DNA from: Bacteroidaceae bacterium
GTDB taxonomy: Bacteria > Bacteroidota > Bacteroidia > Bacteroidales > Bacteroidaceae
Length of the DNA: 64,000 bases
Reading direction: 5' to 3'
Assembly: GCA_016291905.1 (NCBI GenBank)
Contig: JAEEZS010000061.1
Coordinates: 34,512-98,511 of the forward strand
In this document: positions 41,577 to 49,814 of the stretch, in pieces
Layout of the letters: each line of letters begins with the position of its first letter
Numbering within the stretch: position 1 is the first letter of the stretch
Translations under genes and position numbers: made by a program
Notes under the pieces: generated by a model
Told to the model about the DNA's origin: nothing
Seen by the model: the letters and a program-made list of their open reading frames with translations, nothing else
The model's database searches: none

Positions 41577-41711
41577 CAAAGTTTTCCGAAACACCGCACA
41601 GTTAAGACGAAAAAAAGTGTAAGAAAAAGCCACTGAACAGGCATCGAGAGATGACAAAAGAGAAGATAATGGAATAAAAAACGGTTTTTTTGAAATTTTT
41701 TGCTGATTTTG

Positions 41712-41743
41712 TTTGTGAGTTCACAAAATTGCCTTACCTTTGC
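41712..41743 (+). promoter_or_regulatory. Strong Bacteroidetes promoter for the tRNA cluster
   Basis: TTTG at 41712-41715, exactly 19 bases, then TACCTTTGC at 41735-41743. This is a full consensus match, 47 bp before the first tRNA. Confidence 0.85.
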
Positions 41744-41789
41744 ATCCGCTTTTGAAAGAAAGCCGCGTTCTTTGAACCGATGAAATGCT

Positions 41790-41862
<73 letters not shown>

Positions 41863-41872
41863 CGCTGACGAG

Positions 41873-41954
41873 GCCCAGGTGGCGGAATGGTAGACGCGCT
41901 CGTTTCAGGTGCGAGTGTTGAACAGACGTGCAGGTTCGAGTCCTGTTCTGGGCA
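41873..41954 (+). tRNA. tRNA-Leu (CAG)
   Basis: 82 nt, class II with a long variable arm. Acceptor GCCCAGG / TCTGGGC, anticodon loop TTCAGGT with CAG, T loop GTTCGAGTC. CCA not encoded. Confidence 0.95.
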
Positions 41955-42012
41955 CTGACATCAGTTCAGCGCAACAGCCGCAGCAGTACAACGGAAATTG
42001 TAACCCGAAAAT

Positions 42013-42096
42013 GGAGAGATGGCGGAATTGGTAGACGCGCTACTTTGAGGGGGTAGTGACAGTTATGTCGTGTGAGTTCGAGTCTCATTCTCTTCA
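42013..42096 (+). tRNA. tRNA-Leu (GAG)
   Basis: 84 nt class II tRNA. Acceptor GGAGAGA / TCTCTTC, anticodon loop TTGAGGG with GAG, long variable arm, and T loop GTTCGAGTC. CCA not encoded. Confidence 0.95.
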
Positions 42097-42105
42097 CTTT
42101 ATCCA

Positions 42106-42130
42106 AGCGGTGGAATAGCTCAGTAGAGCT
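42106..42130 (+). other. tRNA-like fragment
   Basis: GGTGGAATAGCTCAGTAGAGC resembles a tRNA 5' half (positions 5-25 with D arm) but has no anticodon or T arm. Probably debris from a tRNA duplication or recombination. Confidence 0.5.
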
Positions 42131-42142
42131 TTTCCCTCTTTT

Positions 42143-42215
<73 letters not shown>

Positions 42216-42272
42216 CACGGTGGAAATCATCGTATGAAAAGCGGTGGTTTCCATTTTTTATTTTCTGTTCCT

Positions 42273-44657
42273 ATGAAAAAAGATCATTTCTTTACCTTAC
42301 TTCTGACGGCAGCCACAACGGTGCTGCTTGTCAGCTGTGGGCTGATGCCCAAGCACGACCTTAAACTCTGGTACGAACAACCTGCTACGGTGTGGGAGGA
42401 GGCACTGCCTTTAGGTAACGGCCATCTGGGCGTCATGTGGTACGCCAATCCCCAACATGACGAGTTGCAACTCAATGACGAGAATGTCTGGGGCGGCTCG
42501 CCGCACAATAATGTAAATCCGTTGGCCGCCGAACATCTCGACGAGATTCGTGATTTGCTTTTCCAAGGCAAGAACGAAGAGGCACTTGGACTCTGCGGGC
42601 AGTACGTCTCAGCCCAGCACGCCAATGGTATGCCCTACCAGACTGTTGGCTCACTTCAGCTAGACTTCAGCTTCCCTAAGGATGCCGAGCAGGGCGACAG
42701 CTTATTATATAAGGATTACACGCGCGAGCTGAACATTAGCAAAGCCATTAGTGAGTGTACGTTCACGGTAGGCGGTGTCCGCTACACACGCGAGGTTTTC
42801 ACTTCTTTCACCGACGATGTCGCTCTTGTTCGCCTCAGCGCCAACAAGAATAAAAGTATCTCCTTTACCACTACCTTCACCAGTCCTATGCGAGGCTATT
42901 CCCTCACTGCTGATGCGAAGGAAGCAACTCTTACCCTGCGGGGCAAAGGATATGACCACGAGGGCATTGAAGGGAAAATCCACTTTACCACCATTGCTCG
43001 TATTGCCACTCGAGGTGGTACGATTATAGGCGATGACAGTCATCTCACCGTTTCCGATGCCAACGAAGTCTATATTCTCATCTCTTCGGGTACTGACTTC
43101 GTAAACTACCACGACGTTTCGGGAGATGCAGATAAAGAAGCACAAGCCCCGCTCATCGGGCTAAAGGCCTTTGCTGCTCATCCGTCGAAGGGTGTCTATA
43201 ACCGCCTTAAAAAGAGCCATTGCGACTACTACTATTCACTCTTCAATCGTGTCAACCTCTTCTTGGGCATTAACCGCCGTGTGTTCCTTCCCACCGACCA
43301 GCGAATCCGCGAATTTGCCGACAACAACGACCCACAGCTTGTCGAACTCTATTTCCAGTTCGGGCGCTACCTGCTCATCAGCAGCTCGCAGCCCGGTGGA
43401 CAGGCCGCCAACCTGCAGGGCGTCTGGAACCACCACACCTTTGCGCCGTGGGACGGCAAATACACGTCCAACATCAACCTTGAGATGAACTACTGGCCTG
43501 CAGAAGTAACGGCTTTGCCCGAGATGCACGAGCCGATGTTCCGCCTTATCCGCGAAGTTGCCGAAACTGGACGTGAAAGTGCTGCCATGTACGGCTGTCG
43601 CGGTTGGACGCTCCACCACAACACCGATATCTGGCGCTCGACGGGTGCTGTTGACGGCCCTAATTACGGCATCTGGCCCACCTGCAACGCTTGGCTTTGC
43701 CAGCACCTCTATGAGCACTACCTCTATAGCGGCGACGAGAAGTTCTTGGCCGAAGCATGGCCCATTATGCGTAGTGCCTGCGAATTTTACATCGACTTCC
43801 TTACACCGGAACCCGAGCACGGATGGTTGGTCGTCAGCCCCTCTTTCTCCCCCGAGAATAACCCCTCACTCCCAGGCCGACATATTGCCGTCGTCTATGG
43901 TACCACCATGGACAACCAGCTTGTCCACGACCTTTTTGCCAACAGCATCCGCACAGCAGAGAAGTTGGGTGACGACGCTCTCTTCATCGATACACTGAAA
44001 ACCATCTATAGCAAACTCGCTCCCATGCAGATAGGACGATGGGGGCAACTGCAGGAGTGGATGGAGGATTGGGATAATCCACGCGACCATCACCGCCACG
44101 TCTCGCACCTCTGGGGGCTCTACCCTGGCAACCAGATTACGTCCGATGGAACCCCCGACCTCTTCGAAGCGGCCAAAACCAGCCTTGTGGCTCGCGGTGA
44201 CGCCTCGACGGGCTGGTCGATGGGTTGGAAGGTGTGCCTCTGGGCACGACTCCTTGACGGCGACCATGCCATGACGCTCATCCGCGAACAAATCAAACCC
44301 GCCATTCAACCGAACGGTCGTCAGCAGGGCGGCACATACCCTAACATGTTCGACTCACATCCCCCCTTCCAGATTGACGGCAACTTTGGCTGTACGGCTG
44401 GTATTGCCGAAATGCTCGTACAGAGTCATGAGGGTTTCATTCGTCTTCTCCCTGCGCTGCCCTCGGCATGGCCACGCGGACGTGTCCACGGCCTGCGCTG
44501 TCGCGGCGGCTTCGAGATTCAGGACATGGCTTGGGAAAACGGCGAGCTCACCCGCTGCACCGTCATCTCCCATCTCGGCGGCCCATTACGTGTAATGACC
44601 GATAGTGGAATCCTTGAAATCCAAACCCATAAGGGCGAGAAGGTTATGGTGAAATAA
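42273..44657 (+). CDS. GH95 alpha-L-fucosidase-like lipoprotein
   Basis: 794 residues from ATG 42273; the longer frame runs back into tRNA-Gly and is rejected. Signal peptide with lipobox LLVSC places Cys21 as the lipidated residue. GH95 features: N-terminal WEEALPLGNGHLGVMWYA and LNDENVWGGSP, SSSQPGGQAANLQGVWNH, SNINLEMNYWPAE with the paired catalytic asparagines, GWTLHHNTDIW, and DIDGNFG-like QIDGNFGCTAGIAEML near the end. It should release terminal alpha-linked fucose or galactose from host or plant glycans at the cell surface. No SusC/SusD pair is nearby, so it is not part of a visible utilisation locus. Confidence 0.94.
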   Translation: MKKDHFFTLLLTAATTVLLVSCGLMPKHDLKLWYEQPATVWEEALPLGNGHLGVMWYANPQHDELQLNDENVWGGSPHNNVNPLAAEHLDEIRDLLFQGKNEEALGLCGQYVSAQHANGMPYQTVGSLQLDFSFPKDAEQGDSLLYKDYTRELNISKAISECTFTVGGVRYTREVFTSFTDDVALVRLSANKNKSISFTTTFTSPMRGYSLTADAKEATLTLRGKGYDHEGIEGKIHFTTIARIATRGGTIIGDDSHLTVSDANEVYILISSGTDFVNYHDVSGDADKEAQAPLIGLKAFAAHPSKGVYNRLKKSHCDYYYSLFNRVNLFLGINRRVFLPTDQRIREFADNNDPQLVELYFQFGRYLLISSSQPGGQAANLQGVWNHHTFAPWDGKYTSNINLEMNYWPAEVTALPEMHEPMFRLIREVAETGRESAAMYGCRGWTLHHNTDIWRSTGAVDGPNYGIWPTCNAWLCQHLYEHYLYSGDEKFLAEAWPIMRSACEFYIDFLTPEPEHGWLVVSPSFSPENNPSLPGRHIAVVYGTTMDNQLVHDLFANSIRTAEKLGDDALFIDTLKTIYSKLAPMQIGRWGQLQEWMEDWDNPRDHHRHVSHLWGLYPGNQITSDGTPDLFEAAKTSLVARGDASTGWSMGWKVCLWARLLDGDHAMTLIREQIKPAIQPNGRQQGGTYPNMFDSHPPFQIDGNFGCTAGIAEMLVQSHEGFIRLLPALPSAWPRGRVHGLRCRGGFEIQDMAWENGELTRCTVISHLGGPLRVMTDSGILEIQTHKGEKVMVK

Positions 44658-44681
44658 GAGGAAGCTGAGTAAAATGAAAAA

Positions 44682-44719
44682 AGGAAGGGAGGATACCGCG
44701 GCATCCTCCCTTTTCCTTA
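44682..44719. terminator. Bidirectional terminator between GH95 and rplI
   Basis: GGGAGGAT / ATCCTCCC stem with an 8-base loop. The flanks are AAAAAAGGAA on the left and TTTTCCTT on the right, giving A- and T-runs on both sides. It serves the two convergent transcripts. Confidence 0.85.
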
Positions 44720-44738
44720 TCCGTGCATCCTCTCGGGC

Positions 44739-45206
44739 TTACTCAGCTGCGGGAGCCTCTGCACCTTCAGCCACAACTTCGAAGGGAACTTCGACGGCGA
44801 CCTCACGGTGGAGGTTAACGGTAGCTACATAGTGGCCAAGTTCCTTTGCGGGTTCCTTAACGGTAACCTGCTTGGCATCCACTTCGTAGCCCTGACGGTT
44901 GATTTCAGCAGCCACCTGTGCAGCACCGACGGCAGCATAAAGCGTACCGGTTTCGCTGACTTTGGCAGCAATGGTGAGCGACAGGGGCTCGATGCGAGCT
45001 GCGAGCTCCTCGGCAGCCTTCTTGATGGCAGCCAGCTTGTGAGCGCGCTGACGCAGGTTCTCGGCAAGCACCTTCTTGGCACTTTCCGTAGCGACGATAC
45101 CCTTGTGCTGGGGGATGAGATAGTTGCGGCCGTAGCCGTCCTTCACTGTTACGATGTCGTTCTTGTAGCCGAGGCCCTGAACGTCTTCAATCAAAATGAT
45201 CTGCAT
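44739..45206 (-). CDS. rplI: 50S ribosomal protein L9
   Basis: 155 residues. The N-terminal MQIILIEDVQGLGYKNDIV and GYGRNYLIPQ are the L9 signature that contacts 23S rRNA. The long helix and C-terminal domain follow, with an Ala/Glu-rich tail (about 145-155). Third gene of the rpsF-rpsR-rplI operon. Confidence 0.98.
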   Translation of the reverse strand: MQIILIEDVQGLGYKNDIVTVKDGYGRNYLIPQHKGIVATESAKKVLAENLRQRAHKLAAIKKAAEELAARIEPLSLTIAAKVSETGTLYAAVGAAQVAAEINRQGYEVDAKQVTVKEPAKELGHYVATVNLHREVAVEVPFEVVAEGAEAPAAE

Positions 45207-45228
45207 GTCTTGTCCTCCTTACTTTTAA

Positions 45229-45498
45229 TTACTTCATCATATCGGTTACGAATGGCAGCAGTGCCAGATGACGGGCACGCTTGACGGCCTGGGCCACGCG
45301 ACGCTGATACTTCAGCGAGGTGCCGGTGATGCGGCGGGGCAGAATCTTACCCTGCTCGTTGAGGAACTTCTTCAAGAACTCGGGGTCCTTGTAGTCGATG
45401 TACTTGATACCGCTCTTCTTGAAACGGCAGTATTTCTTGCGCTTCTTATCTACTGCGGGGGGAGTGAGATAACGGATTTCACCTTGTTCCTGTGCCAT
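45229..45498 (-). CDS. rpsR: 30S ribosomal protein S18
   Basis: 89 residues. Core motif [20 protein letters not shown] and [20 protein letters not shown], then the basic [12 protein letters not shown]. Two bases separate it from rpsF. Confidence 0.98.
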   Translation of the reverse strand: MAQEQGEIRYLTPPAVDKKRKKYCRFKKSGIKYIDYKDPEFLKKFLNEQGKILPRRITGTSLKYQRRVAQAVKRARHLALLPFVTDMMK

Positions 45499-45500
45499 GA

Positions 45501-45848
45501 TTAAGCCTCCTCTGATTTAGATTGTTTAAGACTGCGACGCTTCTCGGCGTACTGGGCTGCATACTTCTCCATCTTGACGGTGAGGTAGCGGATGACGCGC
45601 TCGTCACGACGGAAATTCACTTCAAGTTTCTCGATGACCGTGGGCTCTGCCTTGAACTCAAGGAGCTGATAGAAGCCGGTCGTCTTTTTCTCAATGGGGT
45701 AAGCGAGTTTCTTCATACCCCAGTTCTCTTCATTGATAATCTCAGCGCCCTCGGCGACGAGAATACCTTTGAACTTTTCTACCGCTTCCTTCATCTGAGC
45801 ATCAGACAAAACGGGAGTCAAAATGAAAACGGTTTCGTACTGGTTCAT
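45501..45848 (-). CDS. rpsF: 30S ribosomal protein S6
   Basis: 115 residues. [16 protein letters not shown] start, central [22 protein letters not shown] and [14 protein letters not shown], then a charged C-terminal extension. It binds S18 in the 30S platform, consistent with the adjacent rpsR. Confidence 0.98.
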   Translation of the reverse strand: MNQYETVFILTPVLSDAQMKEAVEKFKGILVAEGAEIINEENWGMKKLAYPIEKKTTGFYQLLEFKAEPTVIEKLEVNFRRDERVIRYLTVKMEKYAAQYAEKRRSLKQSKSEEA

Positions 45849-45905
45849 TACTCTGTTTTTAAGGGTTAATACTATTGCTTTTTCGCCTTTCCGAAAAAAA
45901 GCGCG

Positions 45906-45938
45906 GCAAAATTACTGCGTTTTTCTGAAATATCCAAA
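45906..45938 (-). promoter_or_regulatory. Promoter of the rpsF operon
   Basis: On the minus strand TTTG (45935-45938), 20 bases, then TAATTTTGC (45906-45914). 57 bp before the rpsF ATG. Confidence 0.75.
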
Positions 45939-46070
45939 CATTCCAACTAGTTTTTTCTTGAAAAAGCTTTTTTTCAGGTTCCGTGTACATTTTTATGCAA
46001 AAAGATTTGAGAGTTTCGAGAATAATGCGTTATTTTGCACCACGAAATAGAACAAGCTATAGCAAAAATT

Positions 46071-46244
46071 ATGAAAGGATTTCTTCAAAGTCTCGGCATC
46101 ATTCTGATGATTATCGGCTCCATTATTCTCATTCTCAGCTATTTCATGGGTTGGAATAATATCAATGGAGTCCAGTTTGGCGGCGTTGCGCTCATTATCA
46201 TAGGCATCATTGTCTATATTATTTTGAACAAAAAGCACCAGTAG
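46071..46244 (+). CDS. Small two-helix membrane protein
   Basis: 57 residues from ATG 46071; a TTG start 36 bases earlier is possible. Two hydrophobic helices (about 6-25 and 34-52) are separated by a short GWNNINGVQFGG loop, with a basic KKHQ end. Unknown function. It lies 12 bp before the lipoprotein gene and may be co-transcribed. Confidence 0.65.
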   Translation: MKGFLQSLGIILMIIGSIILILSYFMGWNNINGVQFGGVALIIIGIIVYIILNKKHQ

Positions 46245-46256
46245 TCGTCTATCAGG

Positions 46257-47402
46257 TTGTTGTCCTTATACCGTCTTTGGAAACGGCTGCTGCCGGTGTT
46301 CATGTTGGCAGCCGCTTTGTTCTCTTCTTGTGTGGAAGAAGAGGTGAGTGGTCGTGTCATCCCCATCGGCGACAAGGAGAGCTACTCCGTCAGCGACACC
46401 GCCATCTTCTACGTGATGACGGGCGATACAGCACGGGTACAGGTGCAGTTCAATCTTGATGCCGACACCGTCACAGGCGTGGATATCCAGCTCATCTTCG
46501 AGCAGTCCGATCAGGCTGAGGATTTCTTTGCCTCCTATTCCAACGACACTGAAATTGATAACATCAACTACGACGGCGCCTATATCAGCTACACTACTTC
46601 AAATTATGACGGCCTGCATCGTTCGGAGATCATCAATATTTTAAAAGGCAAATACGTCATCAATGAAAAGCAGACCGACGCCGTGACCGATACACCTCAC
46701 GATTTTGCGGCTCGTGCTTTCAACACGCCCGCCGATGGCATGTACGTCATTGTGTCCCGTCCCCCCCTCTACGACAATACCACCCTTTTCTGGAGCGGCT
46801 GTTCGGCCAAACCTCAGAAATCGAAGAGTTCCACACGCAGCGAAACGAACCCGTGGCGATTATATCGCGCTAAATCATTGGAACGCAATTCCGCAGGACG
46901 TTGGTACATCCAACTGAGTAACGGACGTTACCTTCGCCGTAGTGGCAATCGTTTGGCTCCGTTGGCCCTGACCACATGCGCCATTCCCCAGCAGGCCACG
47001 GCGTGGAACCTGCAACAAGTCATTGCTGGTTTCAACCTTTGGACACTTCATACCGACATCACCAGTACAAGCGACTTCTACGGCCTCACCTGCGGCAAGG
47101 ACAATGTCCTCGACGTTGGCGTTAACACCCTCGACACTTATTCGTTCCTTGCCTCTCCCGTCGCTCTTCAGTTCCTTGCAAAAGACAAGGTAGTGGGCAC
47201 CATCGAAACCCATTGGGGGTGTTATACGGTTCTGCCCTCGTATGACACAGACATCGCCAAGTCCGGCGTCGATATAGATGAAGAAACCACTTTTATCGGC
47301 TGGAACACCGTCGCTGACCAAGTGGAGGGTTACCTCGCACCGGGCACTATTGTCGAGGCCGACAATACCACCTACTACGCTATCTTTGTAAAGTCGGAAT
47401 AA
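46257..47402 (+). CDS. Lipoprotein with C-terminal InlB-like B-repeat
   Basis: 381 residues. The start is uncertain: TTG 46257 or 46260 gives a full signal peptide ending LAAALFSSC, while the first ATG (46302) leaves too short a leader. Residues about 25-290 are not recognised; GRWYIQLSNGRYLRRSGNRL suggests a beta fold. Residues about 323-381 (CYTVLPSYDTDIA, FIGWNTVADQVEGYLAPG, YYAIF) match the Listeria/Bacteroides InlB B-repeat pattern. Probably a surface-exposed lipoprotein. Downstream, 47403-47566 between convergent genes shows no gene or clear terminator. Confidence 0.72.
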   Translation: MLSLYRLWKRLLPVFMLAAALFSSCVEEEVSGRVIPIGDKESYSVSDTAIFYVMTGDTARVQVQFNLDADTVTGVDIQLIFEQSDQAEDFFASYSNDTEIDNINYDGAYISYTTSNYDGLHRSEIINILKGKYVINEKQTDAVTDTPHDFAARAFNTPADGMYVIVSRPPLYDNTTLFWSGCSAKPQKSKSSTRSETNPWRLYRAKSLERNSAGRWYIQLSNGRYLRRSGNRLAPLALTTCAIPQQATAWNLQQVIAGFNLWTLHTDITSTSDFYGLTCGKDNVLDVGVNTLDTYSFLASPVALQFLAKDKVVGTIETHWGCYTVLPSYDTDIAKSGVDIDEETTFIGWNTVADQVEGYLAPGTIVEADNTTYYAIFVKSE

Positions 47403-47566
47403 GACGCCATTTTTCCAAGCGTATCACCTGTTCTGAGTTTCGACAGGGAAGAAACAAGCCTTTTTAAAAAAGATGGGCAAAAGTAGATAACTCTTGCCAT
47501 TACTGCCTATACTTATGTAAAAAAACCTAGTTTTAGAATGTCTTTTTTCCCAATCGGGATAGAAGG

Positions 47567-48409
47567 CTATAGCTCTGTGTGGCTGAGGAGAATGCTGACT
47601 TCGGGTTCCATCGTAGGGACGGGGACACAATAGTAGGTGGTATAGTCAGGGTGGAGGACGACAAGGTACATGGCAGCGAGGCGGATGCCATAGTGGCGAT
47701 GAAGGATGTAGCGGTAGAGGTTCTGTTGGAGGCAGTAGTGGTTGTAGGGGATATCGTCAAGATGGGAAAGCAGTCCGTGGGCATGACGATGGAAGCAGTT
47801 CTTGCTGATGACCTGATAGCCATCTTTTCCATGCTGGACGATACGGTTGCTCCGCTTCCAGTCGTACATGACGAATTCTCCGGCCTCGTTGCGGGCAAGG
47901 AAGTCAATGGTGCCGGCGATGCGGTGTTCTTCATCGCAGATGCGCCACTCAGTACGGTAGGGGATGGGCTTCTTCTCGTCCATGAAACGGTGGAAGGCAT
48001 TGAGTTCTCGGCTGATACGGATATTTTTCTCGGTGTTGACGTAGGTGCCGTGATAGGCGAAGGGACAGACGTCGCTAATCGGCTGGCCTAACAGCGACTG
48101 CTCAATCTGTGCGTGCATGAAGGTGCCGACGGAGCGGGCTTCATTGCCCCGGCAGGCCCATTCCTCAAGATACTGCTCCTTGGGGTGGTCGGGCGTACCC
48201 TTCCGCTCGGCGTTCCGCTCGGCATCGAAAGTGGGAAACCATGAGGCGATGATAGTGCTTACGGACTCGACGGGGGTGTCGTCGAAGGTATAGGCGTGTT
48301 GAGCGGGAAAGAAATGGACGTGGGCATCGCGCTCATGGACATTGGCGAGGTTAAATGCGGTCAGAACAATTGTTTCTTCCGCTCCGTATTCGGGGTGATT
48401 AGTGCTCAT
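47567..48409 (-). CDS. PD-(D/E)XK-type nuclease-like protein
   Basis: 280 residues from ATG 48409; a TTG two codons earlier overlaps the upstream gene. The nuclease core is visible: ARSVGTFMHAQIE at about 92-104 (helix with the conserved His-x-x-x-E), then RIAGTIDFLARNEAGEFVMYDWKRS at about 163-187 with catalytic Asp, Asp-x-Lys, and a C-terminal helix YCLQQNLYRYIL carrying the RecB-like Q-x-x-x-Y. It may process DNA in repair or phage defence; the partner is unknown. Last gene of the long minus operon. Confidence 0.75.
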   Translation of the reverse strand: MSTNHPEYGAEETIVLTAFNLANVHERDAHVHFFPAQHAYTFDDTPVESVSTIIASWFPTFDAERNAERKGTPDHPKEQYLEEWACRGNEARSVGTFMHAQIEQSLLGQPISDVCPFAYHGTYVNTEKNIRISRELNAFHRFMDEKKPIPYRTEWRICDEEHRIAGTIDFLARNEAGEFVMYDWKRSNRIVQHGKDGYQVISKNCFHRHAHGLLSHLDDIPYNHYCLQQNLYRYILHRHYGIRLAAMYLVVLHPDYTTYYCVPVPTMEPEVSILLSHTEL

Positions 48410-48411
48410 CT

Positions 48412-49113
48412 TCAAGGGGTAGATTTAGGTACAATCAAGGTGTCGGGGTGGTTGACGGATTGGTAGAGGTGCTCAAGGCGGCAGTACTCCATGTATTTAT
48501 CAAGCACGTTGCGTACGAAATGGGTGGTTTCGCTGCTACGAACGAAGTGCTCGACGTTGCCGTACCACTGCTTGCGGTTGCTGCCATGTTGCTCGGCGAG
48601 CTCGGCAGCTTCGCGGACGTGCCCTGCACCGGCGTTGTAGGCGGCGAGCACCATACAGGCTCTGTCGGGCATGGCCGAGCTGGTAAAAATCTTGTCGAGT
48701 CGTTTGAAGAGCCGTGCTGCAGCCTTGACATTCTCGTGGGGATTGGTAAGGGCAAGCGAGTCGACGCCCATGGCGGCGGCGGTGGTGGGCATGAGCTGCA
48801 TGAGGCCCGTGGCTCCAGAGGGATTGACGGCTTCGGGGTGGAAACGCGACTCTATGTAGGCTACGGCGGCCAGCCATTTCCAGTCCCACTGCAGGGAGTC
48901 GGCGTACTGGCGGAAGATGCGGTCGTAGGCACTGATGGTGAAGGGAGGAACCTTGGGGTAGGAGATGATGGTGTCGTAGAGGACGATAGGCTCTTCCTCC
49001 ACGACGGGGGCACTTTCCTGGGCGCCTGTGTGCCGTCTTGTCCACATGGCACACAGGACGAAGGCGGTGACTCCCAGCACCATGGCCCATTCGGTTGCTC
49101 TCCTATCGTTCAT
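48412..49113 (-). CDS. Membrane-anchored lytic transglycosylase (SLT domain)
   Basis: 233 residues. One N-terminal hydrophobic segment (about 9-24) is followed by the SLT fold (about 75-200): WLAAVAYIESRFHPEAVNPS with the catalytic Glu in YIESRF, GATGLMQLMPTTAA, and VLAAYNAGAGHVREA. It cleaves the glycan strand of peptidoglycan in the periplasm. 11 bp downstream of udk. Confidence 0.92.
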   Translation of the reverse strand: MNDRRATEWAMVLGVTAFVLCAMWTRRHTGAQESAPVVEEEPIVLYDTIISYPKVPPFTISAYDRIFRQYADSLQWDWKWLAAVAYIESRFHPEAVNPSGATGLMQLMPTTAAAMGVDSLALTNPHENVKAAARLFKRLDKIFTSSAMPDRACMVLAAYNAGAGHVREAAELAEQHGSNRKQWYGNVEHFVRSSETTHFVRNVLDKYMEYCRLEHLYQSVNHPDTLIVPKSTP

Positions 49114-49124
49114 TGCGTCGGGGG

Positions 49125-49751
49125 TTAGTCTTCGGTCTTTTTCTGGTCGAGTATCTGCCGGATGAACGTGCGCAGCATGCTGATGGCGCGGTGATTGTGC
49201 CCTCCCTGCGGGATGATGATGTCGGCATAGCGTTTGGTGGGCTCAATGAACTCCATATGCATGGGTTTCAATACGCGCTCGTAGCGGTCCATGACGGCTT
49301 CGGCGGTACGGCCGCGCTCGATGACGTCGCGTCGGATGACGCGGATGAGACGGTCGTCAGGGTCGGCATCGACAAAAATTTTCAGGTCCATGAGGTCGCG
49401 CATGGTGGGGTCGCAAAGGGCAAGGATGCCCTCGATGATGATAACCTCGCGCGGCTCGACATGGATGGTCTCGGGCTGACGGGTGCACGTCAAGTAAGAG
49501 TAAGTGGGTTGCTCGACGGGTTTGTGGTTTTTCAGCATCTCGATGTGACGGGAGAGAAGAGGCCAGTCGAAGGCGTTGGGGTGGTCGAAGTTAATGTTCT
49601 GGCGCTCCTCGACGGGGATATGGCTGCTGTCCTTATAGTAGGAGTCCTGAGGGATGATGACGACTTCGCCTGGGTAGAAATACTCTTGTAGTTTGCGGAC
49701 TACGGTGGTCTTGCCTGAACCCGTTCCGCCTGCAATGCCGATGATAATCAT
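49125..49751 (-). CDS. udk: Uridine kinase
   Basis: 208 residues, normal length. P-loop GIAGGTGSGKTTVVR, FDHPNAFDWPLL, EGILALCDPTMRDL, FVDADPDDRLIRVIRRD and RGRTAEAV are all typical. It phosphorylates uridine and cytidine for pyrimidine salvage, fitting its operon with pyrB-pyrI. The annotation rests on clear family motifs. Confidence 0.96.
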   Translation of the reverse strand: MIIIGIAGGTGSGKTTVVRKLQEYFYPGEVVIIPQDSYYKDSSHIPVEERQNINFDHPNAFDWPLLSRHIEMLKNHKPVEQPTYSYLTCTRQPETIHVEPREVIIIEGILALCDPTMRDLMDLKIFVDADPDDRLIRVIRRDVIERGRTAEAVMDRYERVLKPMHMEFIEPTKRYADIIIPQGGHNHRAISMLRTFIRQILDQKKTED

Positions 49752-49814
49752 GATATTATTTTTTTGAAGTTTTATTTCTTTTTGTTGAACGTTAAAACTT
49801 TATCCTTAAAACTT